NCBI RefSeq assembly: GCF_000633415.1
Contig: NZ_AYMV01000021.1
Location: forward strand, 1-64,000
Reading direction: 5' to 3'
DNA length: 64,000 nt
Source of the DNA: Leucobacter sp. PH1c
Lineage (GTDB): Bacteria; Actinomycetota; Actinomycetes; Actinomycetales; Microbacteriaceae
The translations under genes were made by a program, and so were the position numbers. The notes beneath the pieces are model-generated. The model had not been told where the DNA came from. It ran no database searches and saw only the letters and a program-made list of their open reading frames with translations. Of this stretch, positions 43,760 to 51,417 are shown in pieces (within the stretch, counting starts at the first letter, position 1; the number at the start of each line of letters is the position of its first letter).

Positions 43760-45145
43760 TTAGGCGCCCGCGGCCGTGAAGGCTGCGTCGAGCACGCTCA
43801 CGACGTCCTCGAGCAGCTCGTCCGTCATCTTGAGCGAGGGCAGGAACCGGATCGCCTGGTTGTGGATGCCCGAGCTCAGCAGGAGCACGCCCTGCTGTGC
43901 GGCGAAGGCGATCACCTGGGCGACGAGATCGGCGTTCGGCTCGAGGGTGCCGGGCTGCACGACCTCGATCGCGAGCATGGCGCCCTTCCCGCGCACCTCG
44001 GCGATCGCCGGGTGGGCGGCCTTCAGGCGCTCGAGGCCCGCCCCGAAGACGCGCTCGATGCGCTGCGCCTCGGCGAGGAGATCCTGCGCCTCGATCTGCT
44101 CGAAGACGGCGACCGCCGCCGCGCACGAGACGGGGTTGCCGCCGAACGTGCCGCCGAGGCCGCCGGGCTGCGACTTGTCCATGATCTCGGCGCGACCCGT
44201 GATGCCCGCGAGCGGGAGGCCGCCGGCGATGCCCTTCGCGGAGAGCACGATGTCGGGCTGCACGCCGAACTGCTCGATCGAGAAGACGGTGCCGGTGCGG
44301 GCCATGCCGGCCTGCACCTCGTCGGCGATGAACACGATCCCGTTCGCGCGGCACCACTCGGCGAGCGCGGGGAGGAAGCCGTCGGCGGGGACGATGAAGC
44401 CGCCCTCGCCCTGGATCGGCTCGACCACGAGGCACGCGAGATCCTCGGCGCCAGCAGTCTTCTCGAGGTGCGCGATGGTGCGCGCCGCGGCCTCGGCGCC
44501 GCTCAGGCCGTCCTGCAGCGGGTACGAGTTCGGCGCCTTGTAGATGTCGCCGGCGCGGGGGCCGTAGCCGAGCGCGTAGGGCGCGCCCTTGTGGTTCATG
44601 CTCGAGGTGAGCATGGTGCGGCCGTGGTACGCGTGCTCGAGCACGGCGACGCCGGGGCGGCCGGTGAACTTGCGCGCGATCTTCACGCCGTTCTCCACGG
44701 CCTCGGCGCCGGAGTTCATGAGCAGCGTCTTGTAGGGGGCCGCCTCGGTCGAACCGGGGACGTGCTTCGCGAGGTACTCGGCGACGCGCACGTAGGGCTC
44801 GTAGGGGGTCATGGTGAAGAGCGTGTGCGTCACCTTCTGCAGCTGCGCCGTCGCCGCTGCGACGACCGCGTCGTCGGTGTGCCCGATCGTGGTGACGCCG
44901 ATGCCGCCGCACACGTCGATGATGTGGTTGCCATCGACGTCGACGAGGATCGAGTCGTGCGCGCGCTCGATGTAGACCGGGAGCACGCTGTGCACCCCGG
45001 GCGGCACGACGGCCTGGCGGCGGGCGTGGAGCTCCTGGGAGCGCGGCCCCGGGATCTCGGTGACGACGCGACGCTGCTGGGGGACGGTGGTCTCCTGCTG
45101 CGACGCCTCGGAACTGACAGGTGCTTCGATGGTGCCTTCGGTCAT
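43760..45145 (-). CDS. gabT: 4-aminobutyrate (class III) aminotransferase
   Basis: A 461-aa PLP enzyme. LMNSGAEAVENGVKIAR, HAYHGRTMLTSSMN, VEPIQGEGGFIVP, FIADEVQAGMARTG and the PLP lysine in LSAKGIAGGLPLAG are the standard class III set in order. It most resembles GABA:2-oxoglutarate aminotransferase, giving succinic semialdehyde, though other omega-amino acids are possible. No succinate-semialdehyde dehydrogenase lies beside it. TAGTAT precedes the ATG by 7 nt, pointing to a leaderless mRNA. Confidence 0.9.
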   Translation of the reverse strand: MTEGTIEAPVSSEASQQETTVPQQRRVVTEIPGPRSQELHARRQAVVPPGVHSVLPVYIERAHDSILVDVDGNHIIDVCGGIGVTTIGHTDDAVVAAATAQLQKVTHTLFTMTPYEPYVRVAEYLAKHVPGSTEAAPYKTLLMNSGAEAVENGVKIARKFTGRPGVAVLEHAYHGRTMLTSSMNHKGAPYALGYGPRAGDIYKAPNSYPLQDGLSGAEAAARTIAHLEKTAGAEDLACLVVEPIQGEGGFIVPADGFLPALAEWCRANGIVFIADEVQAGMARTGTVFSIEQFGVQPDIVLSAKGIAGGLPLAGITGRAEIMDKSQPGGLGGTFGGNPVSCAAAVAVFEQIEAQDLLAEAQRIERVFGAGLERLKAAHPAIAEVRGKGAMLAIEVVQPGTLEPNADLVAQVIAFAAQQGVLLLSSGIHNQAIRFLPSLKMTDELLEDVVSVLDAAFTAAGA

Positions 45146-45152
45146 GGCTTCG

Positions 45153-45158
45153 ATACTA
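45153..45158 (-). promoter_or_regulatory. Leaderless -10 of gabT
   Basis: TAGTAT on the minus strand, 7 nt before the gabT ATG. It is 32 bp from the oppositely directed osmC -10, so the two genes share a very small divergent promoter region. Confidence 0.55.
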
Positions 45159-45189
45159 CTCCCGGCTCCCGTGCGGGCGGGGTGAGCGC

Positions 45190-45195
45190 TACCCT
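45190..45195 (+). promoter_or_regulatory. Leaderless -10 of the osmC-like gene
   Basis: TACCCT, 6 nt before the ATG (GATCCC spacer); no ribosome site. Confidence 0.5.
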
Positions 45196-45201
45196 GATCC
45201 C

Positions 45202-45693
45202 ATGAAGGATCTGCACGAGTACCGGGTCGGCGTCGAGTGGGTCGGGAACCGCGGCTCGGGGACGAGCGGGTATCGCGACTACGGGCGCGAGCTCCTCATC
45301 CACGCGGCAGACAAGGCGCCGCTCGAGGGGTCGGCGGATCCGACGTTCCACGGCAACGCCGAGCGCTGGAACCCCGAGGAGCTGCTCGTCGCCGCGCTCG
45401 CGCAGTGCCACATGCTCTCGTACCTCCATATGGCGGTGCGCGCGGGCGTCGTCGTCACCGCCTACGAGGACGCCGCGACGGGCGCCATGCGCCAGGCGGG
45501 CCTCGGGGGAGCGTTCGAGGAGGTGGTGCTGCGCCCGCGCGTCACGGTCGCGGATCCGTCGATGGTCGAGGCCGCCCGCGCCGCGCACGCCGAGGCGCGG
45601 AAGGTCTGCTTCATCGCGAACTCCGTGAACTTCCCGGTGCACCACGAGCCCGAGATCCTCGTCGCCGGGGAAGCCGGATCGCGCGGGCTGTAA
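45202..45693 (+). CDS. OsmC/Ohr family peroxidase-like protein
   Basis: A 163-aa thiol-peroxidase fold. It has the two conserved cysteines, in VAALAQCHMLSYL (about residue 79) and ARKVCFIANSVNFP (about 141), which form the catalytic pair reducing organic hydroperoxides in OsmC/Ohr. NPEELLVAALAQC is the family signature. It is divergent from gabT and separated from metG by 41 bp containing the metG promoter. Whether it is OsmC or another subfamily cannot be decided by eye. Confidence 0.85.
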   Translation: MKDLHEYRVGVEWVGNRGSGTSGYRDYGRELLIHAADKAPLEGSADPTFHGNAERWNPEELLVAALAQCHMLSYLHMAVRAGVVVTAYEDAATGAMRQAGLGGAFEEVVLRPRVTVADPSMVEAARAAHAEARKVCFIANSVNFPVHHEPEILVAGEAGSRGL

Positions 45694-45721
45694 CACGGGG
45701 CAGAACGCCCCGCCGAACGAA

Positions 45722-45727
45722 TAGACT
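45722..45727 (+). promoter_or_regulatory. Leaderless -10 of metG
   Basis: TAGACT, 7 nt before the metG ATG (GGTGGGC spacer). Confidence 0.6.
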
Positions 45728-45734
45728 GGTGGGC

Positions 45735-47345
45735 ATGCCCAAGACCCCGTCGTTCTCCGTCTCCACCCCCATCTTCTACGTCAACGATGCCCCGCACATC
45801 GGGCACGCGTACACCGAGGTGGCCGCAGACGTGCTCGCGCGCTGGCACCGCCAGGCGGGCGACGACACGTACTTCCTGACGGGGACCGACGAGCACGGCC
45901 AGAAGATCCTGCGCACGGCGACCGCGAACGGTGTCGCGCCCAAGGAGTGGGCCGATCGCCTCGTCGAGTCGGCCTGGAAGCCGCTCCTCGACACGATCAA
46001 CATCTCGAACGACGACTTCATCCGCACGACCGACGCGCGGCACGAGGCCGGCGTCGCCACGTTCCTGCAGAAGCTCTACGACGACGGCCACGTGTACGCG
46101 GGCGAGTTCGAGGCGCTGTACTGCGTGGGCTGCGAGGAGTTCAAGCCGAAGAGCGAGATCGTCGACGGCGAGGGCGCATTCGCGGGCGAGAAGGTCTGCG
46201 CGATCCACTCGAAGCCGCTCGAACTGCTCCAGGAGAAGAACTACTTCTTCAAGATGAGCGCGTTCCAGGACCGTCTCCTCGCGCTGTACGAGGAGCACCC
46301 CGAGTTCGTGCAGCCCGCGAGCGCGCGCAACGAGGTCATCGCTTTCGTGCAGCAGGGCCTCGAGGATCTCTCGATCTCGCGCACGTCGTTCGACTGGGGC
46401 ATCCCGATCCCGTGGGACTCCTCGCACGTCACCTACGTGTGGTTCGACGCGCTGCTCAACTACATCACCGCCCGCGGCTACGGTGCGAACCCCGCCGACC
46501 CGGCCGCGGAGCTCCAGCACTGGCCCGCCGTGCAGATCGTGGGCAAGGACATCCTCCGCTTCCACGCGGTGATCTGGCCCGCGATGCTCATGGCCGCGGG
46601 CCTCGAGGTGCCCACCAACGTGTTCGCGCACGGCTGGCTGCTCGTCGGCGGAGAGAAGATGTCGAAGTCGAAGCTCACGGGCATCGCCCCGAACGAGATC
46701 ACCGACACCTTCGGAGCCGACGCGTTCCGCTACTACTTCATGCGCGCCGTGTCGTTCGGGCACGACGGTTCCTTCAGCTGGGAGGATCTCGCCGCCCGCT
46801 ACCAGGCCGAGCTCGCGAACGGCTTCGGCAACCTCGCGAGCCGCGTGCTCGCGATGAACGCGAAGTACTTCGAGTCGCGCGTGCCCGAGGCGGGCGAGGA
46901 GACGGCTGCGGACGCCGCGATCCGGGAGCTCGCCGCGAGCGTCGCGCGCCGCGCGGACGAGAAGATCGAGGGCTTCGCGATCCACGAGGCCATCGCGGCC
47001 GTCTGGGAGCTCGTCGACGCGCTGAACGGCTACATCACCGAGCAGGAGCCCTGGGCGCTCGCGAAGGATCCCGCGCAGCGCGGTCGCCTCGGCACCGTCC
47101 TCTTCACCGCGAGCGAGGGGCTCCGCGTGCTCGCCGAGCTGCTCGCCCCCGTGATCCCCGAGGCCACCGGGAAACTCTGGACCGCGCTCGGCGCGGAGGA
47201 AGCGCTCGGTGCCCTCACCGCGCAGCCGATCCGCGAGGCCGGCACCTGGGGACGCCTCCCCGTCGGCGCGCAGCAGCACGCGCTCGCCGTCCTGTTCCCG
47301 CGCATCGAGGCGGAGACGCCGACCACGGGCGGTGCCGCGCAGTGA
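45735..47345 (+). CDS. metG: Methionyl-tRNA synthetase
   Basis: A 536-aa class I synthetase. TPIFYVNDAPHIGHAYTEVAADV holds the HIGH motif (about residues 20-23), KMSKSKLTG the KMSKS motif (about 310), and YCVGCEEFKPKSEIVDG the connective-peptide knuckle with a reduced zinc-type cysteine set. The C-terminal tRNA-binding extension of E. coli MetRS is absent, as in mycobacteria. The start is ATG 45735, probably leaderless. It overlaps tatD by GTGA and begins the conserved metG-tatD-rsmA-ispE order. Confidence 0.95.
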   Translation: MPKTPSFSVSTPIFYVNDAPHIGHAYTEVAADVLARWHRQAGDDTYFLTGTDEHGQKILRTATANGVAPKEWADRLVESAWKPLLDTINISNDDFIRTTDARHEAGVATFLQKLYDDGHVYAGEFEALYCVGCEEFKPKSEIVDGEGAFAGEKVCAIHSKPLELLQEKNYFFKMSAFQDRLLALYEEHPEFVQPASARNEVIAFVQQGLEDLSISRTSFDWGIPIPWDSSHVTYVWFDALLNYITARGYGANPADPAAELQHWPAVQIVGKDILRFHAVIWPAMLMAAGLEVPTNVFAHGWLLVGGEKMSKSKLTGIAPNEITDTFGADAFRYYFMRAVSFGHDGSFSWEDLAARYQAELANGFGNLASRVLAMNAKYFESRVPEAGEETAADAAIRELAASVARRADEKIEGFAIHEAIAAVWELVDALNGYITEQEPWALAKDPAQRGRLGTVLFTASEGLRVLAELLAPVIPEATGKLWTALGAEEALGALTAQPIREAGTWGRLPVGAQQHALAVLFPRIEAETPTTGGAAQ

Positions 47346-48247
47346 CCGCCGAGACCCCCGCGCCCGGCCTGCGGAAGCGGGTCGGCGCACCGGGGCGGGA
47401 TCTCACCCGCCCGGCCTCGCCCGAGCCGCTGCCCGTGCCGCTGTACGACAACCACACGCACCTCGAATTCGAGGACGGCATCGACCAGCTCGAACCCCTC
47501 GACTCGCTCGCGCGGGCCGAGGCGGTCGGCGTGCGCGGCGTCGTGCAGGTGGGCACCGACCTCGAGACGAGCCGCTGGAGCGCCCAGCTCGCGGCGAGCG
47601 ACCCGCGCGTGCTCGCGGCCGTCGCGCTGCACCCGAACGAGGCGCCCAAGCTCTTCGCCCGCGGCGAGCTGAGCGCGCACCTCTCGGAGATCTCCCGCCT
47701 CGCGGCGGAGCCCCGCGTGCGCGCGGTCGGCGAGACCGGGCTCGACTTCTTCCGCACGGGGGAGGACGGGCGCGAGGCGCAGATCGAGGCGTTCGAAACG
47801 CACATCGAGATCGCGAAGGCGAACGGGATCGCGCTGCAGATCCACGATCGCGACGCGCACGACGAGGTCGTCGCGACCCTGCTGCGCGTCGGCGCCCCCG
47901 AGCGCACGGTGTTCCACTGCTTCTCGGGCGACACGCGCCTCGCGCGGATCTGCAACGAGCACGGCTGGTACATGTCGTTCGCGGGCACCACGACGTTCAA
48001 GAACGCCCCCGCCCTGCGCGAGGCGCTGACGGTCGCGCGCCCCGAGCTCGTCCTCGCGGAGACCGACGCGCCGTTCCTCACCCCCGAGCCGCACCGCGGC
48101 CGGCCGAACGCGCCGTACCTCCTCCCCGTCACCGTGCGCCGCATGGCGGAGACCCTCGAAATGCCCCTCGACGAGCTGTGCACCCGCATCGCCGCCAACA
48201 CCGAGCGCGTCTACGGCTCCTGGGATCCCGAGGAGGTGTCCGCGTGA
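47342..48247 (+). CDS. tatD: TatD family metal-dependent hydrolase
   Basis: A 301-aa metal-dependent (deoxyribo)nuclease. The metal ligands appear as YDNHTHLEF, GETGLDFF, LQIHDRDAHDE, VFHCFSGD and LAETDAPFL. It has about 35 extra N-terminal residues, Pro/Arg-rich. The GTG 47342 start overlaps the metG stop. The role is DNA 3'-end processing or repair by family. In mycobacteria rpfB separates tatD from rsmA; here it is missing. Confidence 0.92.
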   Translation: MTAETPAPGLRKRVGAPGRDLTRPASPEPLPVPLYDNHTHLEFEDGIDQLEPLDSLARAEAVGVRGVVQVGTDLETSRWSAQLAASDPRVLAAVALHPNEAPKLFARGELSAHLSEISRLAAEPRVRAVGETGLDFFRTGEDGREAQIEAFETHIEIAKANGIALQIHDRDAHDEVVATLLRVGAPERTVFHCFSGDTRLARICNEHGWYMSFAGTTTFKNAPALREALTVARPELVLAETDAPFLTPEPHRGRPNAPYLLPVTVRRMAETLEMPLDELCTRIAANTERVYGSWDPEEVSA

Positions 48248-49125
48248 GCGGGGCCGCATCGGGCTCGGGCGAGGCCCCCGCACTGCTCGGCCCGGCCGAG
48301 GTGCGCGAGCTCGCCGAGCGGCTCGGCGTCTCGCCGACGAAGAAACTCGGCCAGAACTTCGTGATCGATCCGAACACGGTGCGCAAGATCGTGCGCCTGG
48401 CCGGGGTGGAGGCGGGCGACCGCGTCATCGAGGTGGGGCCCGGGCTCGGCTCGCTCACGCTCGGCATCACCGAGGCGGGGGCCGACGTCACCGCCGTCGA
48501 GATCGACCACCGCCTCGCCGCGGAGCTCCCGGCGACCGTGCGCACCATGCAGCCGGACGCCGCGGAGCGCTTCCGCGTGGTGCGCAGCGACGCCCTCGAG
48601 GTGACGGCGGAGACGCTCGCCGAGCTCCCCGCTCCGCCCGAGCTGCTCGTGGCGAACCTGCCCTACAACGTCTCCGTGCCGATCCTCATGCACTTCCTCG
48701 AGCTCATCCCCGAGCTGCGCGGCGGGCTCGTGATGGTGCAGGCCGAGGTCGGCTACCGGATCGCCGCGCAGCCGGGCAGCAAGGAGTACGGCGCACCGAG
48801 CGCGAAGGCCGCATGGTACGGTCCGTGGCGGATCGCGGGCACCGTGAGCCGCCGCATCTTCTGGCCCGTGCCCGGCGTCGACTCGGTGCTCGTGGGCTAT
48901 GAGCGCCGCGCCGAGCCGCGCGGCACGGTCGCCGAGCGCGACCGCACCTTCGCACTCGTGAACGCCGCATTCGCGCAGCGTCGGAAGATGCTGCGGCAGT
49001 CGCTCCAGGCCGTGCTCGGCCCGCTCGATGCCGCCGTCGCGACGATCGAGACGGCGGGGATCGACCCGACGCTTCGCGCAGAGCAGCTCAGCATCGACGA
49101 CTACCTGGCGATCGCCCGGGCGTAG
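48244..49125 (+). CDS. rsmA: 16S rRNA dimethyladenosine transferase
   Basis: A 293-aa SAM-dependent enzyme dimethylating A1518/A1519 of 16S rRNA (KsgA). KKLGQNFVIDPNTVRKIV, VIEVGPGLGSLTLGI (SAM loop) and VANLPYNVSVPIL (NLPY catalytic motif) are diagnostic; RTFALVNAAFAQRRKMLRQSL closes the C-terminal RNA-binding lobe. The GTG start overlaps the tatD stop. Palindrome F lies between it and ispE. Confidence 0.94.
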   Translation: MSGAASGSGEAPALLGPAEVRELAERLGVSPTKKLGQNFVIDPNTVRKIVRLAGVEAGDRVIEVGPGLGSLTLGITEAGADVTAVEIDHRLAAELPATVRTMQPDAAERFRVVRSDALEVTAETLAELPAPPELLVANLPYNVSVPILMHFLELIPELRGGLVMVQAEVGYRIAAQPGSKEYGAPSAKAAWYGPWRIAGTVSRRIFWPVPGVDSVLVGYERRAEPRGTVAERDRTFALVNAAFAQRRKMLRQSLQAVLGPLDAAVATIETAGIDPTLRAEQLSIDDYLAIARA

Positions 49126-49220
49126 CGGGGCGCCCGCACCGCGCCCGTCGCACGGGCCCCGGCCCCAAGCCTGCGCCCGCGGGCCCGCGCCCACCGCACC
49201 CGAACCCCTCCAATCCAGCA

Positions 49221-49280
49221 GGAGAAATCTCGAATATCGGTCGGTTGTGTCCCAAAACGTCCGAGATTGCAGATTTCTCC
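49221..49280. repeat. Dispersed palindromic element, copy F
   Basis: The arms 49221-49243 and 49258-49280 share GGAGAAATCT/AGATTTCTCC and pair at 19 of 23 positions around a 14-nt loop. It is the most diverged copy and lies between rsmA and ispE, which are otherwise neighbours in actinobacteria. The rest of 49126-49423 is GC-rich filler with no gene. Confidence 0.8.
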
Positions 49281-49411
49281 GAGGGGAGGGGCGCGGACGA
49301 ATGGCGCGCCACCCCAATGAACACGCGGGGAACCGCGGGGAACGCGCGGGATGCGCGCGGCGCGCACGTCGCCGTGTGACCAGGTGGGGAATCGGGGCTC
49401 CCGCGGTGCGC

Positions 49412-49417
49412 TAGTTT
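49412..49417 (+). promoter_or_regulatory. Leaderless -10 of ispE
   Basis: TAGTTT, 6 nt before the ATG (GTACAT spacer), no ribosome site. Confidence 0.55.
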
Positions 49418-49423
49418 GTACAT

Positions 49424-50359
49424 ATGAGCCCCATTCCGAAGCGCACGGTCACCGTGCGGGCACCGGGGAAGATCAACGTCTACTTCCGCGTCGGTGCGCT
49501 GCAGGAGGACGGCTATCACGATGTCGCCTCGCTGTACCAGGCCGTCTCGCTCTTCGAGGAGGTCACGGCGACGGCCGCCGAGGGCTTCTCCGTGCGATTC
49601 ACGGGTCCGATCGATTCGAGCGAACTCGCGACCGACGACACGAACCTCGCGATCGTCGCCGCGCGCCTCCTCGCCGAGCGCACGGGCTACGCGGGCGGCG
49701 TCGACCTCACCATCCTGAAGCGCGTGCCCATCGCGGGCGGCATGGGCGGCGGCTCGGCCGATGCCGCGGCCACCCTCGTGGCGTGCGATGAGCTCTGGGG
49801 CACGGGCCTCGGCCGGTCCGGCCTGCTGCCGCTCGCCGCGGAGCTCGGCGCCGACGTGCCGTTCGCGCTCGAGGGCGGCACGGCCGTCGGTACGGGGCGC
49901 GGCGACGAGCTCAGCCCCGCGCTCGCGAAGGGCTCGTTCCACTGGGTGCTCGCACTGTCCGATCTCGGGCTCAGCACCCCCGTTGTCTACGGAACGCTCG
50001 ACCAGCACCGAGACACCTATGCGGGGGAGCTCGGGCCGCAGCCCGACCTCGTGAAGGTGGACACAGCGGTGCTGCAGGCCGTGCGCATCGGCGACGCCGA
50101 TTCGCTCGCGGATGCGATGCACAACGACCTCCAGGTCGCCGCACTGAAGCTCGCCCCCGAACTCGTCGAGCTGCTCGAGCTCGGCGAATCGCGCGGCGCG
50201 CTCGCGGGGATCGTCTCGGGATCCGGCCCGACCGTCGCCTTCCTCGTCGAGGACGCGCAGTCCGCCGCCGAGCTGCGCAGCATGCTCGGGAAGCGCGGGA
50301 TCCGCGCGCTCACCGTGACGGGCCCCGTCCATGGCGCGCGCGTGCTCGACGCGCAGTAG
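49424..50359 (+). CDS. ispE: 4-diphosphocytidyl-2-C-methyl-D-erythritol kinase
   Basis: A 311-aa GHMP kinase of the non-mevalonate isoprenoid pathway. [14 protein letters not shown] is the first motif, [20 protein letters not shown] the ATP loop (about residues 99-118), and [14 protein letters not shown] the third GHMP motif. Length is typical. The -10-like TAGTTT 6 nt upstream suggests an independent leaderless transcript despite conserved linkage with rsmA. Confidence 0.94.
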   Translation: MSPIPKRTVTVRAPGKINVYFRVGALQEDGYHDVASLYQAVSLFEEVTATAAEGFSVRFTGPIDSSELATDDTNLAIVAARLLAERTGYAGGVDLTILKRVPIAGGMGGGSADAAATLVACDELWGTGLGRSGLLPLAAELGADVPFALEGGTAVGTGRGDELSPALAKGSFHWVLALSDLGLSTPVVYGTLDQHRDTYAGELGPQPDLVKVDTAVLQAVRIGDADSLADAMHNDLQVAALKLAPELVELLELGESRGALAGIVSGSGPTVAFLVEDAQSAAELRSMLGKRGIRALTVTGPVHGARVLDAQ

Positions 50360-50403
50360 CGCTCGGCGGGAATAGGGTGCGCGCCTGGCCGGTTGCACCC
50401 GGT

Positions 50404-51090
50404 GTGAGTGAAACGATCCGCGTAGACATCTGGTCCGATATCGCCTGCCCGTGGTGCTACATCGGCAAGCACCGCTTCGAAGCCGGCGTCGCTGCCTTCA
50501 CGGCCGAGCACCCCGACGTGGCGATCGAGGTGGAGAGCCACAGTTTCGAGCTCGCCCCGGACACGCCCCTCGATTTCCAAGGCAGTGAGATCGATTTCCT
50601 CGTGAAGCACAAGGGCATGCCCGAGGCGCAGGTCGAGCAGATGCTCGGGCAGATGACGGAGATGGCCGCGGCCGAGGGCATCACGTTCGACTTCTCGCGC
50701 GTGAAGCACGCGAACACCCGCCGCGCGCACCGCGTGCTGCACCTCGCGAAGGCGGAGGGTGTGCAGCCCGCCGTTCAGGAGCGGCTCTTCCGCGCCTACT
50801 TCGCGGAGGGGGCCGACATGTCGGATCCCGAGACGCTCGCCGCGCTCGGCGCCGAGGCCGGGCTGGATCCCGCCGCGGTGCGCGCCGCACTCGATGACGA
50901 GGCCCTCGGCGCGGCCGTGGACAGCGACATCACCCGCGCGCAGATGCTCGGCATCAGCGGCGTGCCCTTCTTCCTCCTCGACCAGAAGTACGGGGTCTCC
51001 GGCGCGCAGCCGGCGGACGCCTTCGCCGGAGTGCTCGCGCAGGTGCTCGAGCTCGGCCGCGCAGGCGAGCCCGCAGACGCCGACGCCTGA
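50404..51090 (+). CDS. DsbA-family (FrnE-like) thiol oxidoreductase
   Basis: A 228-aa cytoplasmic DsbA-like protein; there is no signal peptide. The active site CPWC is at residues 15-18 in WSDIACPWCYIGKHRF, and cis-Pro lies in SGVPFFLLDQKYGVSGAQ. FrnE-type proteins act in thiol-disulfide exchange and oxidative stress. GTG 50404 is the preferred start; GTG 50377 adds nine residues. The next gene, 29 bp on, encodes a tiny protein ending in CCGGSCC, a possible partner. Confidence 0.85.
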   Translation: MSETIRVDIWSDIACPWCYIGKHRFEAGVAAFTAEHPDVAIEVESHSFELAPDTPLDFQGSEIDFLVKHKGMPEAQVEQMLGQMTEMAAAEGITFDFSRVKHANTRRAHRVLHLAKAEGVQPAVQERLFRAYFAEGADMSDPETLAALGAEAGLDPAAVRAALDDEALGAAVDSDITRAQMLGISGVPFFLLDQKYGVSGAQPADAFAGVLAQVLELGRAGEPADADA

Positions 51091-51119
51091 TCCTTCACCC
51101 CTCCACGAAAGGAACGCCC

Positions 51120-51296
51120 ATGAGCGAGACGACGAACACCCCGACCGCGGCCGCCGACACCGCAGCCGACACGAACCCGGCCGCGGGGCTCGAGAGCGCC
51201 GTGAGCTTCGCGGACGCGGAGACGCGCGAGATCCTCAACCTCCTCGGCGACAGTGAGGCAGGCGGCTCCTGCTGCGGCGGGTCCTGCTGCGTCTAA
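51120..51296 (+). CDS. 58-aa protein with C-terminal CCGGSCC tail
   Basis: A short protein: an Ala/Thr-rich N-terminus (residues 1-22), a helix-prone middle (SAVSFADAETREILNLLGD) and a C-terminus GGSCCGGSCCV with two vicinal cysteine pairs. GAAAGGAA stands about 7 nt before the ATG, and the gene is 29 bp behind the DsbA-like gene in the same direction, so it is very probably expressed. I do not recognise the family. Metal binding, a redox relay with the DsbA-like partner, or a modified-peptide precursor are all possible; none is shown by the sequence. Confidence 0.65.
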   Translation: MSETTNTPTAAADTAADTNPAAGLESAVSFADAETREILNLLGDSEAGGSCCGGSCCV

Positions 51297-51349
51297 GCGC
51301 ACCGCGGGATCCCGGCGACGGCTGATCCGGATCCTGCGCGGTGACGGTG

Positions 51350-51412
51350 CGCCCCGTTGGGGCGTTGCCTGACCCGGCCGGTGCGCTGGATCATTCCGCG
51401 CACCGAGCCGGG
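51350..51412. terminator. Bidirectional hairpins between convergent genes
   Basis: CGCCCC-GTT-GGGGCG (51350-51364) is followed by a larger stem (51373-51386 with 51398-51412, CCCGGCCGGTGCGC against GCGCACCGAGCCGGG with one bulge). They lie between the Cys-rich gene and the convergent phosphoesterase gene. Confidence 0.6.
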
Positions 51413-51417
51413 CCGGT

